The notes below the pieces were generated by a model. That model was not told the DNA's origin, did no database searches, and saw nothing but the letters and a program-made list of their open reading frames with translations. This document shows positions 1-5,389 of a stretch of DNA of 5,785 nt, in pieces; the stretch's first letter is position 1, and each line of letters opens with the position of its first letter. Source of the stretch: Saccharofermentans sp. (lineage in GTDB: Bacteria; Bacillota_A; Clostridia; Saccharofermentanales; Saccharofermentanaceae); NCBI GenBank assembly GCA_024695565.1, contig JAILHX010000032.1, forward strand, positions 1 through 5,785. The letters run 5' to 3'. A program made the position numbers and the translations under genes.

Positions 1-1
1 A

Positions 2-205
2 CTGCCGGGACATACGAAGGGGTCGATCGGCCTTCTGGTTCAGGATTCTGCCCTGCTCGCAGGCGACGCTCTCGACAACTGGATAAGACCTGCTAAAGGT
101 CATCTGTTCTATGACATAGATGTGATGAATAAGACATACAGTCTCATTCGCTCGCTCGGAGACAGAACGGTCTACTACGGTCACGGGAATCCGACGAAGA
201 ACTGA
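2..205 (+). CDS. MBL-fold metallo-hydrolase, C-terminal fragment
   Basis: The reading frame is open from the left edge and stops at TGA 203-205, giving the last 67 residues of a protein whose start lies outside the window. It carries three metal-ligand motifs of the metallo-beta-lactamase fold in the right order: LPGHTKGSIG (the His after the central strand), LLAGDAL (the bridging Asp) and YYGHGNP (the last His). The HxHxDH motif would be upstream and is not visible. Members of this superfamily are usually dinuclear zinc hydrolases of the glyoxalase II or lactonase type, but the substrate cannot be told from this end. No signal or membrane segment is visible in the fragment. It converges on the minus-strand zinc-ribbon gene. 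The fold call is firm and the function is open. Confidence 0.88.
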   Translation: MPGHTKGSIGLLVQDSALLAGDALDNWIRPAKGHLFYDIDVMNKTYSLIRSLGDRTVYYGHGNPTKN

Positions 206-308
206 TACAGCAACAGCAGAGGTGACTTAGTAATGAATTCTTGAATATATCGCACTACGCGGATGATAAAATGATTTAAAAAGGGGTTAGATAGGATCAC
301 TGCACAGA

Positions 309-1847
309 TTATTTAGTAAGAACGCTGTCCCGTGCCATTGAGTTAATACTTGAGCGGACCAGAGCGTACGTAGACTCAAGTCCGGATTCAGCTTCTTCAA
401 ACGGCTTTAGGCGTGACATTATATCTTCGCGTTCTACACGTGTTACTTCATACATATCAACAAAATCAGAATAAACGCTTATCTTCGCATTGATGACGTC
501 CATCTCCTTGCTGATGACCCTCTGCTTATGCTTGTTCACGGCAAGTGCGTCAAGCGCGTCAATATAACTCTTCAGACACTTGAAATACGGTCTGTCATCT
601 TCTATCGAATCTGAAAGTGCCTTGATCAGCCTCTCCCGTGTATGTCTTATCCGTGTCGGGGTCAGATCGTCGGATATGCAGATGTCGCTTACTTTTGCCC
701 ATCTTCCTGCACAAAGGATGCGCCCCAAAAGACTTTCAAAATCCGAAGGATCTGCCATAAGGATGTGACTGAATCTTTTGTCTGCTTCAGCGAAAAAGCC
801 CATATTCATTGCGTTTAAAGCTTTCTCGTGAGGCAGACCGAAGAAAAGCGAGATGCCATATGCAACACCGCATGAACCGCATTCATAAACACGTTTTTCC
901 ATATCAAGACTAAGATCAGCACCGCATTTTGCACACTGGATTGTCTTCCCGGAAAGTTTATGTGAACAGGTATCGTCTGTTATTTTCACTGACACACCGG
1001 TATCCGCGTCTTCTTCGGTTTCAGGATTAAGCGATATCAGCTTCGCATATTCATCAGCATAAGCCTTTTCAAGTTCATTGATCCTTGAAGCTATATCTCT
1101 CTTCTTGATCTCAAACTTCTCTGCCAACTCTTCAAGAGACTTGTGTTGTTTTGCATTATTTTTGCTTATTGCGGCTGCCAGCAAAATGAGAGGGCCGATG
1201 TGTATCAAGAAATGACCGATTACGATTAAAAAGGCAGACGGGTCGCCGTGAAGGATAATAACAAGTGCAATATACGTCGCTATCAGAATACCAAGGTACA
1301 CACAGACCCTGATCATCATCGGCGAAAAGAATCTGCCACGGGGGTCCTTCAGGTTTTCTGAGATATCTTTGGAGAGTTTTTTGGATGTTTCCGATTCAAT
1401 CTCGTCACGGAGCTTTTCGATATGCATTAACTGTTCAACATGATCGGCCATTTGGGATACGGTATTGAAATACTCTGCATTCATTTTGCTCGAAAAACCC
1501 CTTACATCATCAAGCTCACTCCTGACCCTGTCAAGATTAGCCCTTCTCAGGGTTTCGGAATCCGAAAGCTCTTTTTCCGAAGATATTCCGATCGTGCTGA
1601 GCAGCATTCCCCGTAATGCATCAAAGCTGCGTGGATCCTCAGCCAGAATGGCCCTGTATTTTTCTTTCGACGCAATAAACTCCCTGCGTTTCAGACACGC
1701 GTCTGCCTGACTTAGTATTTCTTTCCCGTGAAAATCAATGGAACTGAATCTCGTTCCGCAGAAAGGACAATCGAAAAACTCCTGATCGGAATCAAAGATC
1801 AGGATACCGGCACAATTCGAGCAAGTGTAACTCTTTAATACCGCCAA
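309..1847 (-). CDS. Duplicated zinc-ribbon membrane protein with TPR-like segments, function unknown
   Basis: I do not recognise a named family for this 512-residue protein. It has a CX2C-X14-CX2C zinc ribbon at residues 9-30, a TPR-like helical stretch around 44-85, a charged helical region 95-160, two membrane helices (about 178-200 and 205-227) joined by a very short loop, and a charged coiled-coil-like stretch 234-270. A second zinc ribbon with exactly the same spacing (C305, C308, C323, C326) follows, then another TPR-like stretch 341-382 and helices to the end. The second half mirrors the first at an offset of about 295 residues (DPRSFDALRG at 71, DPSDFESLLG at 366). Basic residues flank both membrane helices, so both soluble halves probably face the cytoplasm. 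The start is TTG: a strong Shine-Dalgarno lies 6 bases upstream and an in-frame TAA (1860-1862) excludes anything longer. It appears monocistronic. A role as a membrane-anchored scaffold or sensor is only a guess. Confidence 0.85.
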   Translation of the reverse strand: MAVLKSYTCSNCAGILIFDSDQEFFDCPFCGTRFSSIDFHGKEILSQADACLKRREFIASKEKYRAILAEDPRSFDALRGMLLSTIGISSEKELSDSETLRRANLDRVRSELDDVRGFSSKMNAEYFNTVSQMADHVEQLMHIEKLRDEIESETSKKLSKDISENLKDPRGRFFSPMMIRVCVYLGILIATYIALVIILHGDPSAFLIVIGHFLIHIGPLILLAAAISKNNAKQHKSLEELAEKFEIKKRDIASRINELEKAYADEYAKLISLNPETEEDADTGVSVKITDDTCSHKLSGKTIQCAKCGADLSLDMEKRVYECGSCGVAYGISLFFGLPHEKALNAMNMGFFAEADKRFSHILMADPSDFESLLGRILCAGRWAKVSDICISDDLTPTRIRHTRERLIKALSDSIEDDRPYFKCLKSYIDALDALAVNKHKQRVISKEMDVINAKISVYSDFVDMYEVTRVEREDIMSRLKPFEEAESGLESTYALVRSSINSMARDSVLTK

Positions 1848-1853
1848 GGAGTT

Positions 1854-1859
1854 CTCCTC
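1854..1859 (-). promoter_or_regulatory. Shine-Dalgarno GAGGAG fixing a TTG start
   Basis: On the minus strand GAGGAG lies 6 bases before the TTG at 1847-1845. The in-frame TAA at 1862-1860 sits just upstream of it, and no ATG or GTG lies between, so this site fixes TTG as the start of the zinc-ribbon gene. Confidence 0.85.
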
Positions 1860-1879
1860 TTAATCCGTTAATAGAAATA

Positions 1880-1888
1880 ATTATACCA
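1880..1888 (-). promoter_or_regulatory. Extended -10 promoter for the zinc-ribbon gene
   Basis: The minus strand reads TGGTATAAT, a perfect -10 hexamer with the TGn extension. No good -35 hexamer is found 16-18 bases upstream, which fits an extended -10 promoter. Transcription would start near 1873, leaving a leader of about 25 bases that contains the GAGGAG site. It lies in the 139-bp gap after the CPBP gene, so the zinc-ribbon gene can be expressed independently of the TetR-CPBP pair. Confidence 0.7.
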
Positions 1889-1986
1889 AACGACAGTTGC
1901 AGTAGAATTGGAGTAATATCAAAACGCTTGGAAGCCAAATGTAAACTATCTTTGGTGTGGAGATCTGACCGGAATGATTAGCGGGA

Positions 1987-2700
1987 TCAGAGGCTTGTCA
2001 TCATGTCATAGAATCCGGGAATTGCTGATGTTGCCAGTATCTGCCCGGCTGTCAGAAGATCGATGATCGCATGGCCGATCATAATGGGCATTGGATTTCT
2101 GTTTTTCCTGTAGATGATGCAAAGTACTATCGTCAGAGGAAGAAATGATAGGAAACGGTAGACCATATACCTTGCGTCAGGCAGTGTCGGAATAAAGCTG
2201 TGCTGAATTGCAAAGAAGAAAGACGGAAGGATCACTGATAAATTTCTGTTATTGATCGTGTTTACTCCGCAGCCGAGATAGATGCTGTCCTCTGCAAGCG
2301 CCGTGCTGACGGGAAGAACAATGAGATTGATCACTGCAAGAGGAACGGATATCGGGGCGATCATCATCGGTGGCGCATAAGGTATTTTTCCATAGCAGAG
2401 AAAGCCTGCCAGATACATTAGTCCCATACCGAGACAGAGTATGAGTATGCTCATGCCGACAACCTGTTTGGGTGCAGTTTTGCCCTTCTCATAGTTGATC
2501 AGTTTTTTAAATCCGCCGTCATTTTTAGTCAGTAAGATCAAGGCCGCGACCGTAATGATATTTACTGCGCTTGCAGTGACTGACCATGTGTTACTGATAT
2601 CAGACAGTTCCTTGCCTGCGATCATCGATGTGACGATAAACACGGTAATAAATATGATGCTTCTGAGCGGCATGAGAACGGGGAGAAATTTCTTGCTCAT
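1987..2700 (-). CDS. CPBP-family intramembrane metalloprotease-like protein (CAAX protease/Abi type)
   Basis: This 237-residue, very hydrophobic protein has about six to seven membrane helices and the motif order of the CPBP (Rce1/Abi) family. Motif 1 is AEDSIYLG at 136-143, motif 2 is FAIQH (F163 to H167), and motif 3 is HAIID (H210, D214). The two histidines and the first acidic residue, E137, match the catalytic set known from archaeal Rce1. Motif 1 departs from the usual EExxxR: the second Glu is Asp138 and the Arg position is Leu142. It may therefore be an altered or inactive protease. Family members process prenylated or peptide substrates in the membrane, and some Gram-positive ones give bacteriocin self-immunity; the substrate here is unknown. 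Its ATG overlaps the TetR stop codon by 4 bp (ATGA), with GGGAGA 6 bases upstream, so translation is probably coupled and expression controlled by that TetR. Confidence 0.82.
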   Translation of the reverse strand: MSKKFLPVLMPLRSIIFITVFIVTSMIAGKELSDISNTWSVTASAVNIITVAALILLTKNDGGFKKLINYEKGKTAPKQVVGMSILILCLGMGLMYLAGFLCYGKIPYAPPMMIAPISVPLAVINLIVLPVSTALAEDSIYLGCGVNTINNRNLSVILPSFFFAIQHSFIPTLPDARYMVYRFLSFLPLTIVLCIIYRKNRNPMPIMIGHAIIDLLTAGQILATSAIPGFYDMMTSL

Positions 2701-3275
2701 ACTATATCTCCCATGAGCATATTTACCGTGTCTTCGATAAAAGAACTGCGGCCTTTTCTGGTATTAAGACCATAGCCTGTTATCTTTTTGGACTCATCTG
2801 CCGCGAGGAAAGCAGTCTGCATCGATGAGGCAAGGCTGAATGCTATCAGGCGTTTGCTCTTGTCCGGGATATCACCCCTTAAAGCCATTTGAAAACCTTT
2901 CTGTGTAAGAGCTGAATTGGAGTCGGCCCTGTAAGATCTGAAGTCTGACAGGATAGACATCTTAACTATTGCACGGTTTGCGAAAAGGAATTCAAACGTC
3001 TGCTTCGCGTAACCGGTCAGACGCTCACGGTCGGAAAGCCCATCGTCTTCTGCCTTCATGAGACCCGGCTTCATGCCGCTCAGCAGGTCATTGATGATCT
3101 TATTGGAGCATTCCGCAAGCAGATTGTCTTTGCTGCCGAAATGGTAATTGATAAGGCCGAGAGCCACGCCGCTCCTTTGGGCTATTGCTCTGGCTGTAAT
3201 ACTTTCCGGTTTGCCGTCTGATTCTTTTATAAGTGCTATTGTCTGATCTATAAGAAGTTCTTTTATGTCGCTCAT
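2697..3275 (-). CDS. TetR/AcrR-family transcriptional repressor
   Basis: This is a 192-residue protein with the standard TetR layout. The N-terminal DNA-binding domain has its helix-turn-helix at about residues 26-46 (ITARAIAQRSGV, then GLINYHFGSKDNLL, the family signature). The rest is a helical ligand-binding and dimerisation domain without recognisable ligand residues. I chose the ATG at 3275 because AAGGAG lies 6 bases upstream of it. A longer reading from TTG at 3293 would start inside the operator and lacks a ribosome binding site. The gene is first in a bicistron with the CPBP protein gene, overlapping it by 4 bp. Two perfect palindromes lie in its own promoter, so it very likely represses itself and the protease-like gene until a ligand binds. 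The inducer cannot be predicted. Confidence 0.93.
   Translation of the reverse strand: MSDIKELLIDQTIALIKESDGKPESITARAIAQRSGVALGLINYHFGSKDNLLAECSNKIINDLLSGMKPGLMKAEDDGLSDRERLTGYAKQTFEFLFANRAIVKMSILSDFRSYRADSNSALTQKGFQMALRGDIPDKSKRLIAFSLASSMQTAFLAADESKKITGYGLNTRKGRSSFIEDTVNMLMGDIV
2707..2712 (-). promoter_or_regulatory. Shine-Dalgarno GGGAGA inside the end of the TetR gene
   Basis: The minus strand reads GGGAGA 6 bases before the CPBP ATG (2700-2698), within the last codons of the TetR gene. Together with the ATGA stop/start overlap, this supports translational coupling of regulator and protease-like gene. Confidence 0.7.
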
Positions 3276-3281
3276 ACCAGT

Positions 3282-3287
3282 CTCCTT
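3282..3287 (-). promoter_or_regulatory. Shine-Dalgarno AAGGAG fixing the TetR start
   Basis: The minus strand reads AAGGAG with 6 bases before the ATG at 3275-3273. This identifies that ATG as the TetR start rather than the TTG at 3293-3291. The site overlaps the edge of the downstream palindrome by two bases. Confidence 0.85.
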
Positions 3288-3300
3288 GAACAATGTTCAA
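3286..3300 (-). promoter_or_regulatory. TetR operator 1, palindrome over the transcription start
   Basis: This is a perfect 7-7 inverted repeat with one central base (TTGAACA-N-TGTTCAA). It begins just downstream of the -10 box of the TetR promoter and covers the predicted start site near 3298. A repressor bound here would block initiation. The palindrome differs from operator 2 only at the central base. Assigning it to the adjacent TetR is inference from position and symmetry. Confidence 0.88.
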
Positions 3301-3304
3301 AATG

Positions 3305-3333
3305 ATTATATTGAACATTGTTCAAAATGTCAA
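3305..3333 (-). promoter_or_regulatory. Consensus sigma-A promoter of the TetR-CPBP operon
   Basis: The minus strand has a perfect -35 TTGACA (3333-3328) and a perfect -10 TATAAT (3310-3305) separated by exactly 17 bases. Such a strong promoter suits a gene pair held off by a tight repressor. Predicted initiation is near 3298, giving a leader of about 23 bases before the ATG at 3275. Confidence 0.92.
3311..3325 (-). promoter_or_regulatory. TetR operator 2, palindrome filling the -35/-10 spacer
   Basis: This is a second perfect TTGAACA-N-TGTTCAA palindrome, occupying 15 of the 17 spacer bases between the -35 and -10 hexamers and abutting the -10. Its centre is 25 bp from that of operator 1. 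The two copies form part of a 19-bp direct repeat with a single mismatch at the palindrome centre. It also lies about 40 bp upstream of the -10 region of the divergent TIGR04076 gene, so bound repressor might affect that promoter too (inference). Confidence 0.9.
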
Positions 3334-3351
3334 CGGGACTCATATGCCTGA

Positions 3352-3360
3352 TGGTATAAT
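3352..3360 (+). promoter_or_regulatory. Extended -10 promoter for the TIGR04076 gene
   Basis: The plus strand reads TGGTATAAT, the same extended -10 core as in front of the zinc-ribbon gene. No good -35 hexamer is present 16-18 bases upstream. Transcription would start near 3367 and give a leader of about 63 bases. The promoter faces away from the TetR promoter, with the two -35 sides about 20 bp apart. Confidence 0.68.
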
Positions 3361-3370
3361 AGAGTTGTGG

Positions 3371-3403
3371 GAATAATGAGATCATCGATCAGCAGTATTA
3401 TTC
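3371..3403 (+). other. Stem-loop in the 5' leader of the TIGR04076 gene
   Basis: GAATAAT (3371-3377) pairs perfectly with ATTATTC (3397-3403), and a nested GATC/GATC stem (3380-3383 with 3387-3390) has a 3-base loop. It lies between the predicted transcription start and the ribosome binding site at 3419. It matches no riboswitch class I recognise. It could stabilise the mRNA end or be incidental. Confidence 0.45.
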
Positions 3404-3429
3404 AGTCTAAATGATAACGGAGGAGTCAA

Positions 3430-3798
3430 ATGCATAAGTGGTATGACGAAGAATATGAATTCACCATTGAAGTTACCGGCTTTCTGCATGGTGATCATAC
3501 AGAAAGGTATTGCCGCAACGGTGAGGAAATAGGTGATACCTACAAGTGTACTTACGGCTGCCCTGTTAACAAGGACGGATTCGGCATATGTTCTAAAACA
3601 ATGATGATGCTGTATCCGCTTATGGAAGCGGTCAGAAGCGGCGGTGACCTCGAGAATCTTGGCGGTGACGGCAGATATTCAAAAACGGTCGTTTGCCCCG
3701 ATGGATGCGTTATATTCAAACTGACAGCTAAGCCTCTGGGCAATGAAAACTTCCATAAGGGCGGATTTTGGGAATACCCGGATGATACGGGTCTTTGA
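3430..3798 (+). CDS. TIGR04076 family protein
   Basis: This 122-residue soluble protein resembles the small TIGR04076 family, whose role is unknown. The matching landmarks are a beta-rich start (YEFTIEVTGF), a GDTYKC segment at 35-40, a central GFGIC followed by the helix LYPLMEAVRSGGDL (61-74), and the ending VVCPDGCVIFKLTAKPL (87-103), in which CPDG and the FKL strand are the family hallmark. It has six cysteines (28, 40, 44, 54, 89, 93); C40, C54 and C89 sit at positions that are usually Cys in the family as I recall it, which suggests metal or redox chemistry, though that is not established. The N-terminal 10 and C-terminal 18 residues extend beyond the core. GGAGGAG lies just before the ATG. 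The gene diverges from the TetR operon and is followed at once by a GNAT remnant in the same frame. Confidence 0.82.
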   Translation: MHKWYDEEYEFTIEVTGFLHGDHTERYCRNGEEIGDTYKCTYGCPVNKDGFGICSKTMMMLYPLMEAVRSGGDLENLGGDGRYSKTVVCPDGCVIFKLTAKPLGNENFHKGGFWEYPDDTGL

Positions 3799-4062
3799 CA
3801 GAGCCGAGTTCATAGAGCAAAAAGCGATGAAAAAGAAAAAAGCGTATACATTGGCAGGATTTTTATTGACAGCGTCTGTCACAGAAAAGGTTAAGGGATC
3901 CTCTTGATGGATTGCATAGAAAAGCAGTTCCCGTTTGCTAATGAGTTCAATCTGGATACTCCATGCTGGAATGAGCGGACAAATGCTTTTTACAATAAAC
4001 TAGGATACCGTATCATAAAGGTTGAGGACGGGTTCAACTTTTATCAGAAAAGAAGAATCTGA
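3799..4062 (+). pseudogene. GNAT acetyltransferase remnant (C-terminal half with internal stop)
   Basis: Directly after the TGA of the TIGR04076 gene, and in the same frame, translation gives a recognisable C-terminal half of a GCN5-related N-acetyltransferase. It has a YIGRIFID strand, an acetyl-CoA-binding loop region HRKG-stop-GILLMD, a helix CIEKQFP, then LDTPCWNERTNAFYNKLGY and a final FNFYQKRRI before TGA 4060-4062. The internal TAA (3892-3894) falls inside the pyrophosphate-binding loop, where relatives often have Tyr or another residue (GxG-type loop). Recognisable similarity begins only around 3840, so the N-terminal half is missing. No ribosome binding site precedes the fragment. 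This points to a decayed gene left after deletion, with a later nonsense change. A sequencing error at the stop would not restore the missing N-terminus. The exact left border is uncertain. Confidence 0.75.
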
Positions 4063-4144
4063 AAGAATAAGGGCAAACGGAAGAACGCACCAGAATACAG
4101 GATTGCGAGATACACGAAAACGCTGTGACAGTAAGTAAATTAAC

Positions 4145-4171
4145 AGAAGATAGACCTCATATCTTCTTTTT
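4145..4171 (+). terminator. Probable intrinsic terminator
   Basis: AGAAGATA (4145-4152) pairs perfectly with TATCTTCT (4160-4167) around a 7-base loop, and the plus strand continues with TTTT, then AATCTCTTT. The stem is AT-rich, so it would be a weak to moderate terminator. It suits the end of the TIGR04076/GNAT transcript. On the minus strand, where the alpha/beta hydrolase operon arrives, the tail is GTTAATTT and less convincing. The rest of 4063-4231 has no gene I can support. Confidence 0.6.
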
Positions 4172-4231
4172 AATCTCTTTCTACTCATTCAGAGTCGGAG
4201 TTTTATAAATCAATATGAGTCGATCCATCCG

Positions 4232-5389
4232 TTATTCTTCCTTGAACTTTTGCGGCTCATATTCCGTAAAAGTGACTGCATCATTGCTATCAAAAGACGG
4301 CTTGGCTTTCGCCTTCTTAAGATAAGCATCAAAGAACTCAAGATGAATACCGCATACGGTTTTATGGGCAATGTCGGGATCTAATTTTCCAACCTGGGAT
4401 TTGAGCGGGATGACATGCTTCAAATCCGAGAAGCCCAGATGCTGCATGTCACGCAATACGGATTGGTATGCAACGTTCCTGTTCTTAACAAATGCAACAG
4501 TGACAGCTGTTTTGTTTGATTCAGAGGTCATCTGAAGAAAAGGTGTCGTGATCACTTTTCCGTCATGAATTCCAAACAATCCGCCGTCTATATTGATGCC
4601 GCAGGTAAAGGTCTCAGGTTCGTCTTCGCAAAGTTCAAATGCTGTTGCCCCTCCCATGGAATGACCTGTAACGCCGATCCCGTTTTCAAAGTCGATAATG
4701 CCGGAATATTTATCTTTGAGAACCCTTAACGCTGCTTTCGTATCCAGTTTCCATTCCGGCAGTCTCTCGATTATGAATCTGTTGTATTTCTTTTGGACCG
4801 CATCAAACATTGCCCAAAGCTCTTCGTTTGTACCTTTGGCTTTTTGGAGTTTCAACAGGGCAATGATGGAAGGGAGCATGGGCGAATACGCTTTTGATGC
4901 GATACCTTTTGCCATTTTTAATGTTGTTCCGTCATCAAACTCGGTTATCATGCCTTCATAAGGATGACCCACAGATGCAACAACGTAGCCGTGTGAAGCA
5001 AGTTCGATCAAAAGATATGTATTGGCTTCCAAAAACGAGCCGTAACCGTAATTGAACAGGATAAGGGGAAAACGTTCACCCTCGATAAAAGGTGCATTCT
5101 CATAGCACTCGGAACGGTTCGTTCCGTTGCTTTCCACCTTCTCGTATTTAATTGGAACATAAAAGTTCTTTCTGATGGCATCGACGACCGCCTTGCTCAT
5201 ATAACGCGCCTTGGGAAGGCCTTCCACAGACTCCTTTGTGACAGGATAGTAGACTTTTACCGGTATGGATCTCATTGTTCCGAGGGCGTTATACATCGTC
5301 TCTTCACGGTCGTTATGCACTGTATAAGTAAAGACGCCCACTGCATATTCTCCGGTGGGGAGCGGTGTTTTTATTACTTTTTTACTCAT
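4232..5389 (-). CDS. PAF-acetylhydrolase-like alpha/beta hydrolase
   Basis: This 385-residue protein has no signal peptide or membrane helix, so it is probably cytoplasmic. It has the alpha/beta-hydrolase order of the platelet-activating-factor acetylhydrolase II family: an early strand VKVYYPV, the oxyanion-side strand PLILFNYGYGSF (108-119), HGYVVASVGHPYEG (133-146), the nucleophile elbow GHSMGG with Ser244, the acid strand NIDGGLFG with Asp268, and the histidine motif QHLGFSD with His317. The full Ser-Asp-His triad is present, so it should be an active esterase or lipase-type enzyme. Known family members cleave short or oxidised acyl groups from phospholipids, and bacterial homologues also act on other esters; the substrate here is unknown. 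A helical insertion lies at about 165-215 between core strands. Its ATG overlaps the upstream TetR-like gene by 8 bp, with GGAGG 8 bases upstream, so the two are co-translated. Confidence 0.9.
   Translation of the reverse strand: MSKKVIKTPLPTGEYAVGVFTYTVHNDREETMYNALGTMRSIPVKVYYPVTKESVEGLPKARYMSKAVVDAIRKNFYVPIKYEKVESNGTNRSECYENAPFIEGERFPLILFNYGYGSFLEANTYLLIELASHGYVVASVGHPYEGMITEFDDGTTLKMAKGIASKAYSPMLPSIIALLKLQKAKGTNEELWAMFDAVQKKYNRFIIERLPEWKLDTKAALRVLKDKYSGIIDFENGIGVTGHSMGGATAFELCEDEPETFTCGINIDGGLFGIHDGKVITTPFLQMTSESNKTAVTVAFVKNRNVAYQSVLRDMQHLGFSDLKHVIPLKSQVGKLDPDIAHKTVCGIHLEFFDAYLKKAKAKPSFDSNDAVTFTEYEPQKFKEE

Noticed and set aside
206..308. Bidirectional terminator between the converging hydrolase and zinc-ribbon genes
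   Set aside because: I found only 3-4 bp stems and no stem followed by a T-run in either direction.
1935..1955. CCAAA/TTTGG inverted repeat between the CPBP and zinc-ribbon genes
   Set aside because: A 5-bp stem with an 11-base loop and no T-tract is within chance expectation.
1964..1991. 7-bp hairpin overlapping the CPBP stop codon as a terminator
   Set aside because: The stem includes a G-U pair, the loop is 14 bases, and no T-run follows on the minus strand.
3291..3293. TTG start giving a TetR protein six residues longer
   Set aside because: It lies inside operator 1 and close to the predicted transcript end, with no ribosome binding site. The ATG at 3275 has AAGGAG at ideal distance.
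1987..3798. A defence system built from the Abi-type CPBP protein, TetR and the TIGR04076 protein
   Set aside because: No nuclease, nucleotide-signalling, toxin-antitoxin or phage-sensing component is present. The TetR-CPBP pair is adequately explained as an inducible membrane protein.
3679..3882. Minus-strand 67-codon ORF
   Set aside because: It is a shadow of the TIGR04076 gene and the GNAT fragment, with a skewed Phe/Asn-rich composition and no motif.
3827..3907. 26-codon plus-strand ORF beginning MKKKK with a hydrophobic stretch, resembling a leader or signal peptide
   Set aside because: It has no Shine-Dalgarno sequence, and the other frame of the same stretch encodes recognisable GNAT sequence, which explains it better.
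4000..4188. Minus-strand 62-codon ORF with a hydrophobic segment
   Set aside because: It is antisense to the GNAT remnant and the terminator hairpin, and has no recognisable motif.
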